A DNA stretch of 64,000 bases from Tubulanus polymorphus (Eukaryota > Nemertea > Palaeonemertea > Tubulaniformes > Tubulanidae): assembly GCF_964204645.1 (NCBI RefSeq), contig NC_134029.1:14624850-14688849 (forward strand). The letters are read 5' to 3'. The notes under the pieces were generated by a model, which was not told the DNA's origin, ran no database searches, and saw only the letters and a list, made by a program, of their open reading frames with translations. This document shows, in pieces, positions 12,239 through 22,314 of the stretch; position 1 is the stretch's first letter; every line of letters starts with the position of its first letter. The translations under genes and the position numbers were made by a program.

Positions 12239-13304
12239 TGGTTCCCTGTCTCTTCTATGGTGGCATTCAACTTTATCGGACAATCGTAGTGGATTGGCAT
12301 TTGAAAGGAAATGCAAGTTATCTTCTTGCTTAAATGTCTTCATTTTTTAAAAAGAAAAATCGTGGCTCCTATCTATTTTCGTGTTCGCTTCTCTTCACCT
12401 ACAGTCGTTCGAGTTAGTCACATTTTTTCTTTCAGTTGTGAATTTATCTATACAGCAAAATTATTTCAACACAATCTTCATAGTAATCTAGCAATTACCA
12501 ACATGAAGTTTCAGACTCCACAGGCATCACCAGGGGGGTTCGGGGAGTGCGAATGAACCCCCTTTTTTCGGCTAGGTTTCTTCATTTTTTACTACATAGT
12601 TTTGTTAACAGCTTAATAGTATTTGTAAAGATATACATATTAAATAAAACAAACATGCAATTGTTGTAATTTGTTTCTCTTCGTGGTTGTCATTTTTTTC
12701 CACAAGGTAATCACGCCAGGTGGCGGGAAAATGCTCCTAATTTTGAAAATACGCTTGGGGAGAACCTCCAAACCTCCGTGGGGACTTCGGACCTTCGATC
12801 TTTGTCAAAGGCAGGTTTTCATGCCTAGCTGCCTCATTAGATTCGCCAGTAGCCAATATTCGAACCCCCCAACAAAAATCCTGGCGTTGCCTATGGTCTC
12901 GCTGTAGTGCCCCAGAAAAAGAAATCGGCACAATAAAAGCTGGAGTGATATGTTTTCAATAGTATTATGGAAACTGGACCTCGTACGCAAAGAACCTTTG
13001 GTCCTCTAGTTGTCAAAAGTTAGCGATCTCTATCTATTACATTATATAAACTGTTCATCATGCAAGAGGTATTTTGTAGCTCTAGTTAAACCTTTTTGAA
13101 ATTTTGATGATGCTTCGATTTTTCTTGGCCAATAATTGCATGAAAAATTGGGTTGAAGAAACATTAACCTCTAAAAGCAAACCTGAACATTGCACCCGCA
13201 TTGGGATGTCAAAATACATATTTATAGATTATTGACTGAAACCAAAAATTCATAAAAATGAGATATTTTTGCTGAAACCAATTATCGAAAATTTCTTTTT
13301 TCAG

Positions 13305-13376
13305 GTGGCTGCCTCATATCGAAATAAAGTTTGCATTTTTGAACCAACTCCATTACTTCATCATGATTCTTCCCAT
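13305..13376 (+). CDS. DMXL: DMXL exon a (24 codons, phase 0/0)
   Basis: The exon has a tttcttttttcag acceptor and a gtaagta donor. It encodes a segment starting VAASYRNKVCIFEPTP, which corresponds to IAASYGNAVCIFEP in vertebrate DMXL2, the end of the first WD40 blade region. It is the most upstream exon I can find; the preceding exon should end in phase 0. Confidence 0.85.
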
Positions 13377-13780
13377 GTAAGTATTTTGTGTTATATACTT
13401 GACCTACTGATAACTCAAGTTTTAAGTTAAAACCAAAGCTGATGGCATACCAATAGCTATCGCTTGCAATTGCTGTATTCCGTATATGTGTAATGTGTTA
13501 TCCTACATTCCTTTTGAAATGAAACATATTTTTGTCCAGTTACTTGCTGAGATGAGAATTCTCCGTGGATTTCGGTATTGAAAAAAATATCAATTTTCCA
13601 AATAGTACAAAAATGATGTAAAAGTATAGGGGGGGGGGGGGTGATGATTATCTCATTCAACTGCTCCGGCGCAATAGGGAATCGGGTGAACCATAAAAGC
13701 TTTCAGCGCCTGTTTTACTTACTGTCACATATTGCCTTGCATTTCAATGCGTATTTTTTGCAACACTGAATTTGTAACTA

Positions 13781-14592
13781 CGGTCAAACCCGCTTTATTC
13801 GGATCACATGGGACCGCTAAAATTCGTCCGAGTTATGTGAAATCCGAATTAAATAGATAGCCTTTTGTGTGGCAATTTACATGCCTCTACCATTGAAAAT
13901 GACAACAATGAGTGTTGCAATTTAAATCGAAACTAAATATCAATTTTATTGTAGGTATTATTACATTGTATCATGAATAAACCATACGCCATGGCAATAT
14001 AAACAGTCTCAGTCTTTTTTCACAAAGAAGGCAGAAATCAATGTCTGCTTAGCGCGTTTCGGGACGTCCCGTTGAAGAAAGTTCTCACATTTCCGAGAGA
14101 AAACCAATACTCCATCAACGAATTTCTCGTCGGTAGATTTGGCCAGTGCAAATCTGTTTGGAACATCCAAAGCCCCATGAACGTCGGTGACTGTCGGGTT
14201 GGGCTTACGGCCTACTATCGCAACAATCAATACCGTTAGCCTATTTTAATAGACTGTTGCCTGATCATATACTGTATATTGCAACGCAGCGACGCGTAAT
14301 GCAGCACATCACTATGACTATTGAGCGTGGATTGCATCATGTCGCGTCGCACGGCACTGCCGCTGTGCTCTTTTCGATATCAAAATTTATCATCCGAATA
14401 AAGTGGTAAGATTTCAAAGGATATGGACAAATGGAACTTGAAAATTCATCCGGAACAGCCGAAAATCCGAATAATACGAACCGAATTAAGTGACATTTTT
14501 GTAAGGTATTATAATAAGAAACTGAAGGGAAAATCATCCGAGATACGTCGAAATCCGAGTAAAACTGATCCGAATGAAGCGGTACTTGACAG
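13781..14592. mobile_element. Tc1/mariner-pogo-like element, 812 bp, TA target duplication
   Basis: TA at 13779-13780 and 14593-14594 flank inverted ends. The left end is cggtcaaacccgctttattc and the right end in complement is ctgtcaagtaccgcttcatt; both continue with cggatca. The unoccupied paralogue near 14925 shows a single TA. Further ccgaat/attcgg words repeat inside. TA duplication and CxGTCAA...TTATTCGG-type ends suggest the pogo/Tigger group; this is inference. Confidence 0.7.
14009..14230 (-). pseudogene. Possible C-terminal relic of a pogo-type transposase
   Basis: This minus-strand frame of 73 residues inside the TA-flanked element ends with KRAKQTLISAFFVKKD. That resembles the lysine-glutamine then I.xFF tail of pogo/Tigger transposases. 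A central GALDVPNRFALAK could be the preceding helical region. No DDE motifs are present, so if real it is only a remnant. The match is weak and by eye. Confidence 0.35.
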
Positions 14593-15404
14593 TACTTCGA
14601 TGTGTATGTATTTTATCCATTGGTTGCAGACAGGCATGCGCGCGGCAACAGTAGTAATGTATATAAAAATAGGCCTACTTACTGTTGCTGCACGTGTACG
14701 GGGCAAACGCCTTCAGATATTATACGCTGTGGTGATTTTTAGTGAGCATTTATCGGCACATTTTAACTGCAATTATTCTGACTGCAATGATTTTCTCATT
14801 CAACTGCTCTGGCGAAATAGGGAATCCGGTGAACCATAAAAGCTTTCAGCGCCTGTTATACTTATTGTCACATATTGCCTTGCATTTCAATGCGTATTCA
14901 TTGCACCACTGAATTTGTATCTACTACGATGTGTATGTATTTTAGCGATTGGTTGCGGACAGGCATGCGCGCAGCAAAAGTAGTAATGTATATAATAATA
15001 GGCCTACTTACTGTTGCCACGCGTGTACGAGCGAATGCCTTCAGATATTATACGCTGTGATGATTTTTACTGAGCATTGATCGGCACATTTTAACTGCAA
15101 TAATTCAGGCCTCGACCCATAATGCGTGAGATGCTGAATGTCATCGAATGAGGATGTGCCACATTGGAAATAGCCATTATCTTCCAAAAATATAATAGTC
15201 GTTCATGGGTTCAAGATTGCTCTAAGTGCTCGGAAAACGCTTTTCATTTCTAAAACTTACAATCCTGTTCAATGGTCAACACAGTTTTATAAATGGAAGG
15301 TCGACAAACAGTCAATTATACCTACTTGAAGCCATGGACCACTGGACCTGATGGTCTTATTTGACTCTGGAAACTCAAATCTTAGGCCTTAATTAGTCTT
15401 TATA

Positions 15405-15615
15405 GATTTCGTCAGGTACAACATCAGCCATTAATGAACAAGCTATTGGGAAACAGTATCAATGATGGGTCGCTCAAATGGCTAAGCAGTTATCTCCGAA
15501 ATCAACGGAACGCCTCATCTTGGGAGTCACGCATGGTAGAATCCTAAGTCCTTCATTGTCATGATAAATGATGTACACAGTAATCTAAAATGTAAAACGA
15601 CCTAAACAAGCTGTT
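15405..15615 (+). pseudogene. Decayed reverse-transcriptase fragment, copy 1
   Basis: Words such as caacatcagccatt, aggcta/agctattgggaaac, aatggctaagcagttatctc and aacggaacgcctcatcttgg are shared with 61945-62240. There the reading VDFNKAFDK and WLSSYL identifies RT blocks just before the catalytic region. Here stops and deletions remove any frame. This is a dispersed LINE fragment. Confidence 0.6.
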
Positions 15616-15765
15616 TTTTCAACAAAATTTTCAATGAAAATGTTCATTTTTGCCAATAAAATATCGTTGATAGTTGTGATTGATCATTGGAAGTCGGAAC
15701 CAGTAAATAACTAATACATGCCTTCTAATAAATCTGATTCCTCCTTTACAGGGAACTTAGCTTTA

Positions 15766-15893
15766 ACCTAATGTCTATTTCAAACTGACTTGATAGCATA
15801 CCGGGTGGCCTAGCTCAGTCAGTTTTGATGGTACATACCTTATAAAAGTCTTATTGGGACCACAATGCACTGGCAGTCGACCTAAAACATCAT
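15766..15893 (+). repeat. Solo left arm of the 6-kb foldback family
   Basis: tgtctatttcaaactgactt, ggcctagctc and ctggcagtcgacctaaaaca align with 5963-6090. It ends at catttttagcc, where family X copy 2 starts. Confidence 0.75.
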
Positions 15894-15897
15894 TTTT

Positions 15898-16750
15898 AGC
15901 CAACTTGGGACTTTAGTCCCAGCGGTATGATATTTGAGTTACTCATGTATCTACCCTAGACACATCTTCAGCCCAAAAACTGGCCCTGTCAGAATCAAGA
16001 TGGCCGACTAGCAGCCATCGTTCCTCGCCAAAATCAGCACTTTTTACACATTTTTGAACTTTTTAAGGGTAATTTTGAAGACGCTCTGATCAATGACCTT
16101 GTTTTTTGGTATATATTTGAATCCCTTAAAGGCCCATCAGCATAAGAAAAATTGGGTGGATTCGACTCAAGATGGCCATCTTATGACCTTTTTAGTGCCC
16201 AAAAATGTCTATTTTGGTCCGAATTCTGAGTCCTGTAGCTTCCTACTGGTTTCCTATTTTCCATTGCAATTTGTGATGGGTATTCTTTGAAAAGGGATGT
16301 GTTATACCTGAGACAGGTATTTTTGATCAGCCAATTATGACGCAATTGGCAGCCATCTTGGTGCCATCAGTACTTATTTGTAGGTGGGAAAAAGTTTTTC
16401 CACATTATGTTGATACCTGAGCATATTTTGTTACCACAATGAATTAGAAAGTTGTAGCTCATAACGTGTGCTATGATTTTTGTGAGTTTCAAGGTCATTG
16501 GATTTTTTATATGGCCACCAGGGGGTATTGAATAATACAATAACTTAGTATTTCTTTATTTTATTTATACCTGAATATATATTGTAATAATTATATATGG
16601 TATAATTTATACCATATATATGAATATTTTGTTACCACAATAAATTGCAAAGTTGTTGCTCATAACTTCGTCTATGATTGTGGTATGTTTTAAGGACATT
16701 AGTTATTCTATTTGGTCACCATGGGGCGTTGAAAAGTAGAATAACTTAGT
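15898..16750 (+). mobile_element. Family X copy 2, 3'-truncated
   Basis: The copy starts agccaacttgggactttagt after a T run. It lacks the gtccg-rich stretch, keeps the 5' body and has about two core modules with a short AT-rich palindromic insertion near 16570-16620 (atatggtataatttatacca). It breaks off at ataacttag near 16750 with no CTAG end. Confidence 0.75.
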
Positions 16751-17450
16751 TTATCCTCAAGCGTGAGTCCAGCATATGGATAAGAGAGTGTTATATACTT
16801 GTATTCAGTTAATACCTTGTGGATTTGACAACGATCATCGGTATGTACAGTAGGAAATATGGAGTATTTATAAATGGTTAAAGCCTGCGGCCAAATAAAG
16901 ACACTACAGTTTTCCGCTACATCTCTTCGGCATGTTTTGTTTAGGCCTACGACTCACCGGTACTCTAATGATTTATCCTAGTAAATACATAGTAAATTTG
17001 GTAAAGAAAAATAGGTATTGTTAAACTAACTGCTTGAAACCCGCGGGCAGATAACTGGTAGTAATAAATTTATTTGTACTTGATTTAATTCTCATGATGA
17101 GGAGAAACTCACAGCTGATCCTGGAACGACGATGTAGAGACACATGTCAATTCGTCAATGTTTACGGCTCGACAGTGCTTTTAAGATCTAGAGCAGAGAA
17201 TTTCTTGTGTATTGGTTATATGATTTGATGAGGAAAATGGGTAATAGTTAAAAATAGAAAATGAATGGCTGAATGATTTGTCGGTGGTGAATTGATTTAT
17301 CAAAATACGCCTGAGTATTTGTTGATCGAAGTGAGCTGAAGGATATCATATGGATTGTATCGGCAACAGTAGCAAGGTTACAAAGCCTATGTTCTTTAAG
17401 TGAAAATAGTGTGACATAAAATGAAAATAATAAGAAACACGCGAATCTCA

Positions 17451-17533
17451 ATAGGGTTTTCTATGAAGTAACAGAAAACCCAAATAATCACGCGAAGCTC
17501 AATAGGGTTTTCTTTGAAGACACAGAAAACCCT
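17451..17533. repeat. Two adjacent members of the GGGTTTTCT hairpin family
   Basis: atagggttttct...agaaaaccc occurs at 17451-17481 and again at 17502-17533, each preceded by acacgcgaatctca or tcacgcgaagctca. Loops are 8-9 nt. Head-to-tail pairing of the same hairpin plus leader suggests a small mobile repeat. Confidence 0.75.
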
Positions 17534-17867
17534 AATTACCAGTGAAAAGTTTTAGCTCATGCGAATCTATGAGAAAGTAAACCCAGAAAACAAGCATATT
17601 TTAAAATTAGGACAGTATTGAATTCTAAATTACATTTCAGCACAAGTGATGACATATATATTTGTTATACATGTAATTGTAATTGATACGTTTATAAACA
17701 TTGATCCAGTCTTCCCGTAGAGGCGGGACTTGTTACTTTCCCCAAGCTGGAACTTCCGATTATCTCGATGAAGTCTCAAGGACCTCTTGCTACTGATAAG
17801 TAGTCGAATCTGGGTGAAGATACATTTTTTGTTAAAAATAAAGAAAAATAATAATCACGACGATTAC

Positions 17868-17898
17868 AATAGGGTTTTCTGTGAAACGACAGTATACC
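17868..17898. repeat. Hairpin family member, degenerate
   Basis: atagggttttctgtgaaacg followed by acagtataccctta: same leader and left arm as at 17451, with a right arm carrying substitutions. Confidence 0.6.
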
Positions 17899-18043
17899 CT
17901 TATTATAATAATGATAACTGTCTTTTCCACCGTGGAAAGTTTCTGTGTGGTCCAAAATGTCTGGAATTTTATGTTTTTCTCAAGGAAGTTTCAAGGTTCA
18001 TGCACCAATTGTTAATATTTTAAATCATTTGATTTCATTTCAG

Positions 18044-18122
18044 TGCTTGGATTTTCAGTGGTATCAAACAGGTGTCATTACCGCTGCATTTGATGTCGCA
18101 ACCTTGTCCTGGAATATGAATG
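18044..18122 (+). CDS. DMXL: DMXL exon b (phase 0/1)
   Basis: The acceptor is tgatttcatttcag and the donor gtaagtat. It encodes CLDFQWYQTGVITAAF... ending LSWNMNG, equivalent to LKCQWLKTGQFF...LAWDP in DMXL2. The last base begins a glycine codon finished by the next exon. Confidence 0.88.
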
Positions 18123-18696
18123 GTAAGTATTCTGGGCTTTTTTGTCTGTATGTAGCTGTTGCTGCCATAGGGGAGGGTGACATGATTTTGGCACAGTTCT
18201 TAATGCATCGAGTGATGGGATGCCTAATGTGGCACATCGTATATCAATGGTTGAATGGTTCCTGACACCAGTTTGTTTACTTAATTTTGATTGGTTAGGC
18301 GAGGAGTTTATGTTAATTTGTGCCATTTATGGAGACAAAGACTCGAGTGTACTAGCTGCTGGAGCATTACTATTTAATACAAGGTTTGACCTAGTTTTCA
18401 AATGGTTTACTATCAATTACTATTGTATAAACGAATTAAAGAACAGCACATTCTTAAGCAAACAAAAACGGCTTTAATCATCCATCATATCCTTGAAAGG
18501 TTGATATGTAGTGTGAAAATACGCAACATTTACTCTTTGTACCCAAATTTGGCACTCTGGGTCATCAAATCAATGGCAAGTAGTACCTAAATTCGGCATG
18601 GCGAATAAAGGTACATCTTCTGCTGAATCTTTGTCACTCACTAACTACAACTCTGAGGAAAAGGGAAAAAGAAAAATAATAATAATCACGCGAATC

Positions 18697-18733
18697 TCAA
18701 TAGGGTTTTCTGTGGAAAAACTGAAAACGCTAA
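18697..18733. repeat. Hairpin family member at the edge of the AT-rich element remnant
   Basis: atagggttttctgtggaaaa followed by actgaaaacgctaataat, preceded by ataataatcacgcgaatctc. This is the same leader and arm seen at 17451 and 17868. Confidence 0.6.
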
Positions 18734-19390
18734 TAATTTTGAATATCTAAAAGTCTAATATTTGAAAAATAATTCAAAAATAATTCATTTCAATCAAAGG
18801 ATAATTGGATCAAATGTTCTCAATATTCAAAAAAGTTAAAATCAATTAGAAATAATTGAAAAACTAATTCATCTTAATCAAACATTAATTAGATGAAGTT
18901 AAATGATTTAAATATCCAAAAGTAAAATATTTTGAGAATAATTGAAAAAATAATTTACTTAAAACAAATATTTATTAGATAAAGTTAAATGTTTTCAATA
19001 TCTAAAAGTTTAATATTTTAAAAATAATTAAACAAGAAATTTCAATCAAATAATTGTAGATCAATATTAAATTAGATGTTTCACCTATTCAAAAGTTAAA
19101 ATCGATTAAAAATAATAAAATCATTATTAAATAAGGTTGAATTATCTGAATATCAAAAAATTTGATATTTTAAAAATAATTGAAATCCTTGGATAATTGA
19201 AATTAATTCTGATCATATAATTTTTCAATTAATTGTTTAATATATTCAAAACGTTAATATCTATTAGAGATAATTGAAAAAGAAAATTAAGATGAAAAAA
19301 ATAATTGAATTAAGTTAAATGTTTTGAATATTTTAAAACTAAATATCCAATAAAAGTAATTGAGAAAAATTAATAATTTTTCTTGAATAA

Positions 19391-19612
19391 ATGAATAATT
19401 TCATACCAACCGCAAAAAGTGATTTAAAACATTATCTAATTCCAGGAGCTTTAATATTAGCTGTATTATACTTTTATTATGAGAATATTAGAAAAGATTT
19501 GATAAATGAAAATATCGAGAAATTTAAAGAATCAAATTTTAAAAACGGAAATAATAAAAAAAACGGAAATACTCATAAGAAAGTTGTTGAATCAGATGAA
19601 TTAATGAATTAA
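19391..19612 (+). CDS. Small single-pass membrane protein of the Polinton-like element
   Basis: An intact 73-codon frame starts at an ATG. It has an N-terminal FIPTAKSDLKHYL motif, a hydrophobic segment at residues 15-29 (IPGALILAVLYFYY) and a basic, Asn-rich tail ending KKVVESDELMN. Its homologue at 35561-35779 shares roughly two thirds of residues, including SDLKHYL, YFYYEN, KDLINEN and KKVVESD. Survival of an open frame in a diverged copy hints at past selection. The family is not known to me and I assign no function; small membrane proteins of virus-like elements are often virion components, which is speculation here. Confidence 0.6.
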   Translation: MNNFIPTAKSDLKHYLIPGALILAVLYFYYENIRKDLINENIEKFKESNFKNGNNKKNGNTHKKVVESDELMN

Positions 19613-19635
19613 TCAAATACATTTCTTGTACTTGA

Positions 19636-19848
19636 ATGAGTGAAAATAGACTAAATTTATTAAATCTTGTTTACAGAAATCAAGAGAAAATGGAAATTAA
19701 TTATTATAATTTCAGGATTATTTTCTTTTTCAGTTTATAGTTTGAAACAATTGTTTCATTTTTAGGATGATTGTAAAATTAAATATGTCGAATTAAGAAA
19801 TAACATCATTTATATTTCAGATAGAATGAATAATATCAAAAGATTAAA
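19636..19848 (+). pseudogene. Frameshifted copy of the second small element gene
   Basis: It begins ATGAGTGAAAATAG and encodes SEN.LNLLNL.YRNQEKM as at 35835. A one-base insertion near 19690 shifts the frame, and a TAG follows the LKQLFHF segment near 19765. The match stops at NNIKR, just before the C-x2-C finger of the intact copy, where the Penelope sequence begins. Confidence 0.75.
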
Positions 19849-20311
19849 ACTAAGTTTATTATTGTATTTAAAGATCACTCTTCGGTCACTAAATAAACAA
19901 CTTATCTTTAAATACAATAATAAACTTAGTAACATATTGATTAATAACAAACCGAAAACCGAATCCCTAAACTGTGGAATTTATAAAATACCTTGTAAAG
20001 TTTGCGACAAAGTATATATAGGAGAAACAGGTCGGAATCTTAATCAACGCATAAAAGAGCATAAATTAGATGTAAAAAACTTTAAACCTGAAAGCGGAGT
20101 TGCTAGTCATGTTTTTCAGACTTCACACAATTTTGATTTCGCTAATGCTGAATTAATTTACCCTTGCAGCGATAAAACTAGAAGACATATTTTGGAATCT
20201 GCATTAATTATTGAAAATTCGAACAACGTTGTAAACCTTAACAATGGTTTTTCACCCCATAATAAACTTATATCAAAATTCCTCTGTAAACTGGTTAAAC
20301 TCAACACTTGA
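19826..20311 (+). pseudogene. GIY-YIG endonuclease domain of a Penelope-like element (fused start)
   Basis: The open frame of 161 codons starts within the Polinton remnant, so the first residues (MNNIKR) are foreign. From about residue 50 it reads CGIYKIPCKVCDKVYIGETGR then LNQRIKEH and SHVFQTSHNFDF. These are the GIY and YIG strands, the catalytic arginine region and the CxxC insertion typical of Penelope endonucleases. In these elements the domain nicks target DNA for reverse transcription. With no RT upstream it cannot transpose alone. The frame itself has no stop. Confidence 0.8.
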
Positions 20312-20720
20312 TTTCCCCTTTGATTATTTGTTATTTGTTCTCTCATCAATTTCGTCTCTGACTTAACTTGTATTCACCTTAGTTTTAATTTAAGTGCCCC
20401 CTAGTTTGTCTTTCTTTTTACTACTGACTTTAAGTTTCATTTATATTTATACTCACTTTTGTTGTTTATAATCACCCCTTAGTTTGCTTCCCTTTAATCT
20501 ATTTTAGCGTGTAACTGTTTCTACGTTAATTTTCCTTTAGTTTGTATCATCTCTGATTACTTGAATTAGTCTCTTTGTCTCTGGATTGTATATATATCTC
20601 ATAATTTCTGTAGTATCTCATTATTCCTGAAGATGACTATTAGGATATAGTCGAAACGTTGAAATAAACTACTATCTCGAAGTTTCATTTTCGGACTTTT
20701 TATTATCATTGTGGGATTCT
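19849..20720 (+). mobile_element. 5'-truncated Penelope-like retroelement fragment
   Basis: This is the C-terminal GIY-YIG endonuclease region with its 3' non-coding tail, including a ctgaaga...gaaacg stem-loop and caacacggatatagtgttct near 20733. At the 5' junction a perfect 27-bp inverted repeat (19849-19875 with 19904-19930, 28-nt loop) folds the start back on itself. Truncation with inverted starts is common for this class. The reverse-transcriptase domain is absent. Confidence 0.75.
20621..20667 (+). ncRNA. Hammerhead-ribozyme-like motif in the Penelope 3' region (candidate)
   Basis: CTGAAGA at 20627-20633 fits the CUGANGA core. GACTAT/ATAGTC (20635-20640 with 20647-20652) can form stem II with a 6-nt loop. 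GAAAC follows at 20653, then GTT at 20658-20660 as a possible NUH cleavage triplet. ttattc (20621-20626) can pair with gaaataa (20661-20667) as stem I with one bulge. An extra unpaired T at 20634 and a stem III of only ACGT are non-canonical; Penelope hammerheads are known to have minimal stem III. Activity is unproven. Confidence 0.4.
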
Positions 20721-20822
20721 CTCCTCATTGCGTCAACACGGATATAGTGTTCTACCAATCGTGAACGTTACTTCCGTGTTGTTGAAAATCTCGCGAGTCC
20801 TGGACCAAACCCCATTGAACAA

Positions 20823-20861
20823 TGTGATCTGTGTGCTGGCCACAAATGCACACAGATCACA
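20823..20861. repeat. Perfect 13-bp hairpin
   Basis: tgtgatctgtgtg pairs with cacacagatcaca around a 13-nt loop. It sits at the outer edge of the foldback described at 20862-21570. Confidence 0.8.
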
Positions 20862-21570
20862 CTAAAGTCTATCCCAGTGGTTATGACCGCGGCATTTCAC
20901 TCTCAAAGAGCCAGTATCAACAACAATTTAATTTGATACTGACAGCTTTAAGTGGTCAAACTCACCATGAGCATCGCTGACTCGCTGGACCCCAGCTGCT
21001 TGTTACAATGGTTACAGGCAAGAGTGAATAAAGAGCAAAACTTTTCCACACTTAATCCAAGAAAATGAAGTAATAAGCAATGAAAATTCAGTTTTGAAGT
21101 CTTGTTGCATTCAAGAGTGAATATTTTCGCTGGATGCTGAAGTCAGTGTTTACATTATGAAGTGTCAAAACCAATTTCCAAGTTGAAAGATTATATTTAG
21201 ATGGTGTTTCAAGCAAAACAACACCACTCGACTCATGAGATGATTCCAGATTATATATGCTCGCACTCTGAGGAATTAATAGATGTGCAAAATCAATCAG
21301 ATTGAATTTGCCACATGACATGATTATTCCCAAAATGAAACTAAAAATCCAAGAAAGTATTTTGTAAAATTATAAAAATTGGAATTTTATATCCTTTAAT
21401 GAATGGCCAGTTGATGGTATATTATTCACTCTTGAATGCAGTAGTCACTTGACCTCAATTACTCGTAAGGCTGAGTGATAGAAACCACAGGGATCCTGAT
21501 ATGTTAGTGTAACAACTCTTTGATGCACCGCGGTCATAACTTCTGGGATAGACTTTACACTACCCATTAC
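20862..21570. repeat. Diverged foldback element, about 0.7 kb
   Basis: aaagtctatcccagtggtta plus tgaccgcgg near 20865-20893 is inverted at 21530-21562 (ccgcggtcataacttctggg, then atagacttt). Further in, the arms share caagagtgaata. The minus-strand frame across the right arm (MQPQRSRQKDTLNIWM...) matches nothing I know. Confidence 0.6.
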
Positions 21571-21684
21571 ACACTCCAGTACCCACAGCTTTCTTATATC
21601 CATCCAAATATTTAAAGTGTCTTTCTGCCTGGATCGTTGTGGTTGCACAGAGAGTATGATTTTACATTTGTACTGTTATTTTAG

Positions 21685-21829
21685 GTTCACGACTCCTTAC
21701 TGCTGGGGATGTCATGCAAATGTGGAGGTGCCCTGAAACAGAAGATGAAGACCTACCTAGTGGAAATGTTCATTTCCATTTAGGTGAAGAATCTAACCTC
21801 CTTGATTGGGATTGTCTGTGGCAGTGCAG
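21685..21829 (+). CDS. DMXL: DMXL exon c (phase 1/2)
   Basis: The acceptor is actgttattttag and the donor gtgaca. It encodes SRLLTAGDVMQMWRCPE, an acidic loop (ETEDEDLPSG) and LLDWDCLWQCR. The vertebrate counterpart reads NRLLTATDSIQLWAPP, an acidic loop and DWKCVWQCKT. It fits the end of one WD40 repeat and the start of the next. Confidence 0.9.
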
Positions 21830-22314
21830 GTGACAATTTTTGTTTTTTGATTTAATTGCCTGAAACATTCTAAACTCGATGTTCAAGTAAGTCTGTCATC
21901 ACTTTGGTAGAGCAATCTCTTAAACTACTGGCTCTCTTTTTTAACTTCATACATATATCCCAATACCATAGAAGCGATACCAATAAAAACCTCTTTTTCT
22001 AATGAGTAAAAAAGGTTTTAATGATGGATGTTGTAATCTACAGTATCTTTATTTATGAAAATCCACAATGTAACATGTTTGTGAGTATTCTAATTTTCTA
22101 GGAGTTCTTTTTGAGCTGTCCCCCAAAAAAATGATCCCACCCAGTGGACCCCCCTCTTTCAAAAATCGGTAGTTTAATCTTTCAGCACTATTTCATGGCT
22201 ATGACAATTAACTACTGCTTTTTGAAGTTTCAGTGCCCTATATAAAATAGGCCTAGTTAGGAAGTTCCAATGATTTAATGAGTAAATTTCATTCACATGC
22301 AAATCATCAGTCGC
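21830..22314. other. DMXL intron, no gene recognised
   Basis: AT-rich unique sequence with no conserved frames or repeats noted. Confidence 0.5.

Larger units (their letters stand above)
10466..13304. other. Non-coding stretch upstream of the first visible DMXL exon
   Basis: No exon or protein family recognised. Visible items are a perfect hairpin at 10737-10760, a short GAATT-type repeat at 12217-12238 and AT-rich unique sequence. Reading frames near 10919-11808 have no signatures and no splice support. The exon coding the residues before the first DMXL exon was searched for here by eye and not found. Confidence 0.5.
13655..15111 (+). repeat. Duplicated A-B segment, first copy split by a transposon
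   Basis: Segment A (13655-13778) recurs at about 14795-14922, and segment B (14595-14794) recurs at 14923-15111. In the second copy A and B are contiguous. In the first they are separated by 13781-14592. The second copy is therefore an empty-site paralogue of the insertion. Segment B contains aggcatgcgcgc and ataggcctactta in both copies. Confidence 0.85.
16751..18043. other. DMXL intron sequence without a recognised gene
   Basis: This is AT-rich non-coding sequence apart from the hairpin pair at 17451-17533 and the hairpin at 17868-17898. It contains no exon signatures other than the acceptor of the next DMXL exon. Confidence 0.5.
18734..19848 (+). mobile_element. Remnant of the Polinton-like element (second copy)
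   Basis: This AT-rich block has imperfect 120-140-bp direct repeats (aaataattgaaaaa, attagataaagttaaatg, atctaaaagtttaatatttt) followed by two small genes homologous to 35561-36116. It lacks the polymerase N-terminal gene, the long inverted repeats and any recognisable end. At 19848-19849 it changes abruptly into a Penelope-type sequence. Confidence 0.65.
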
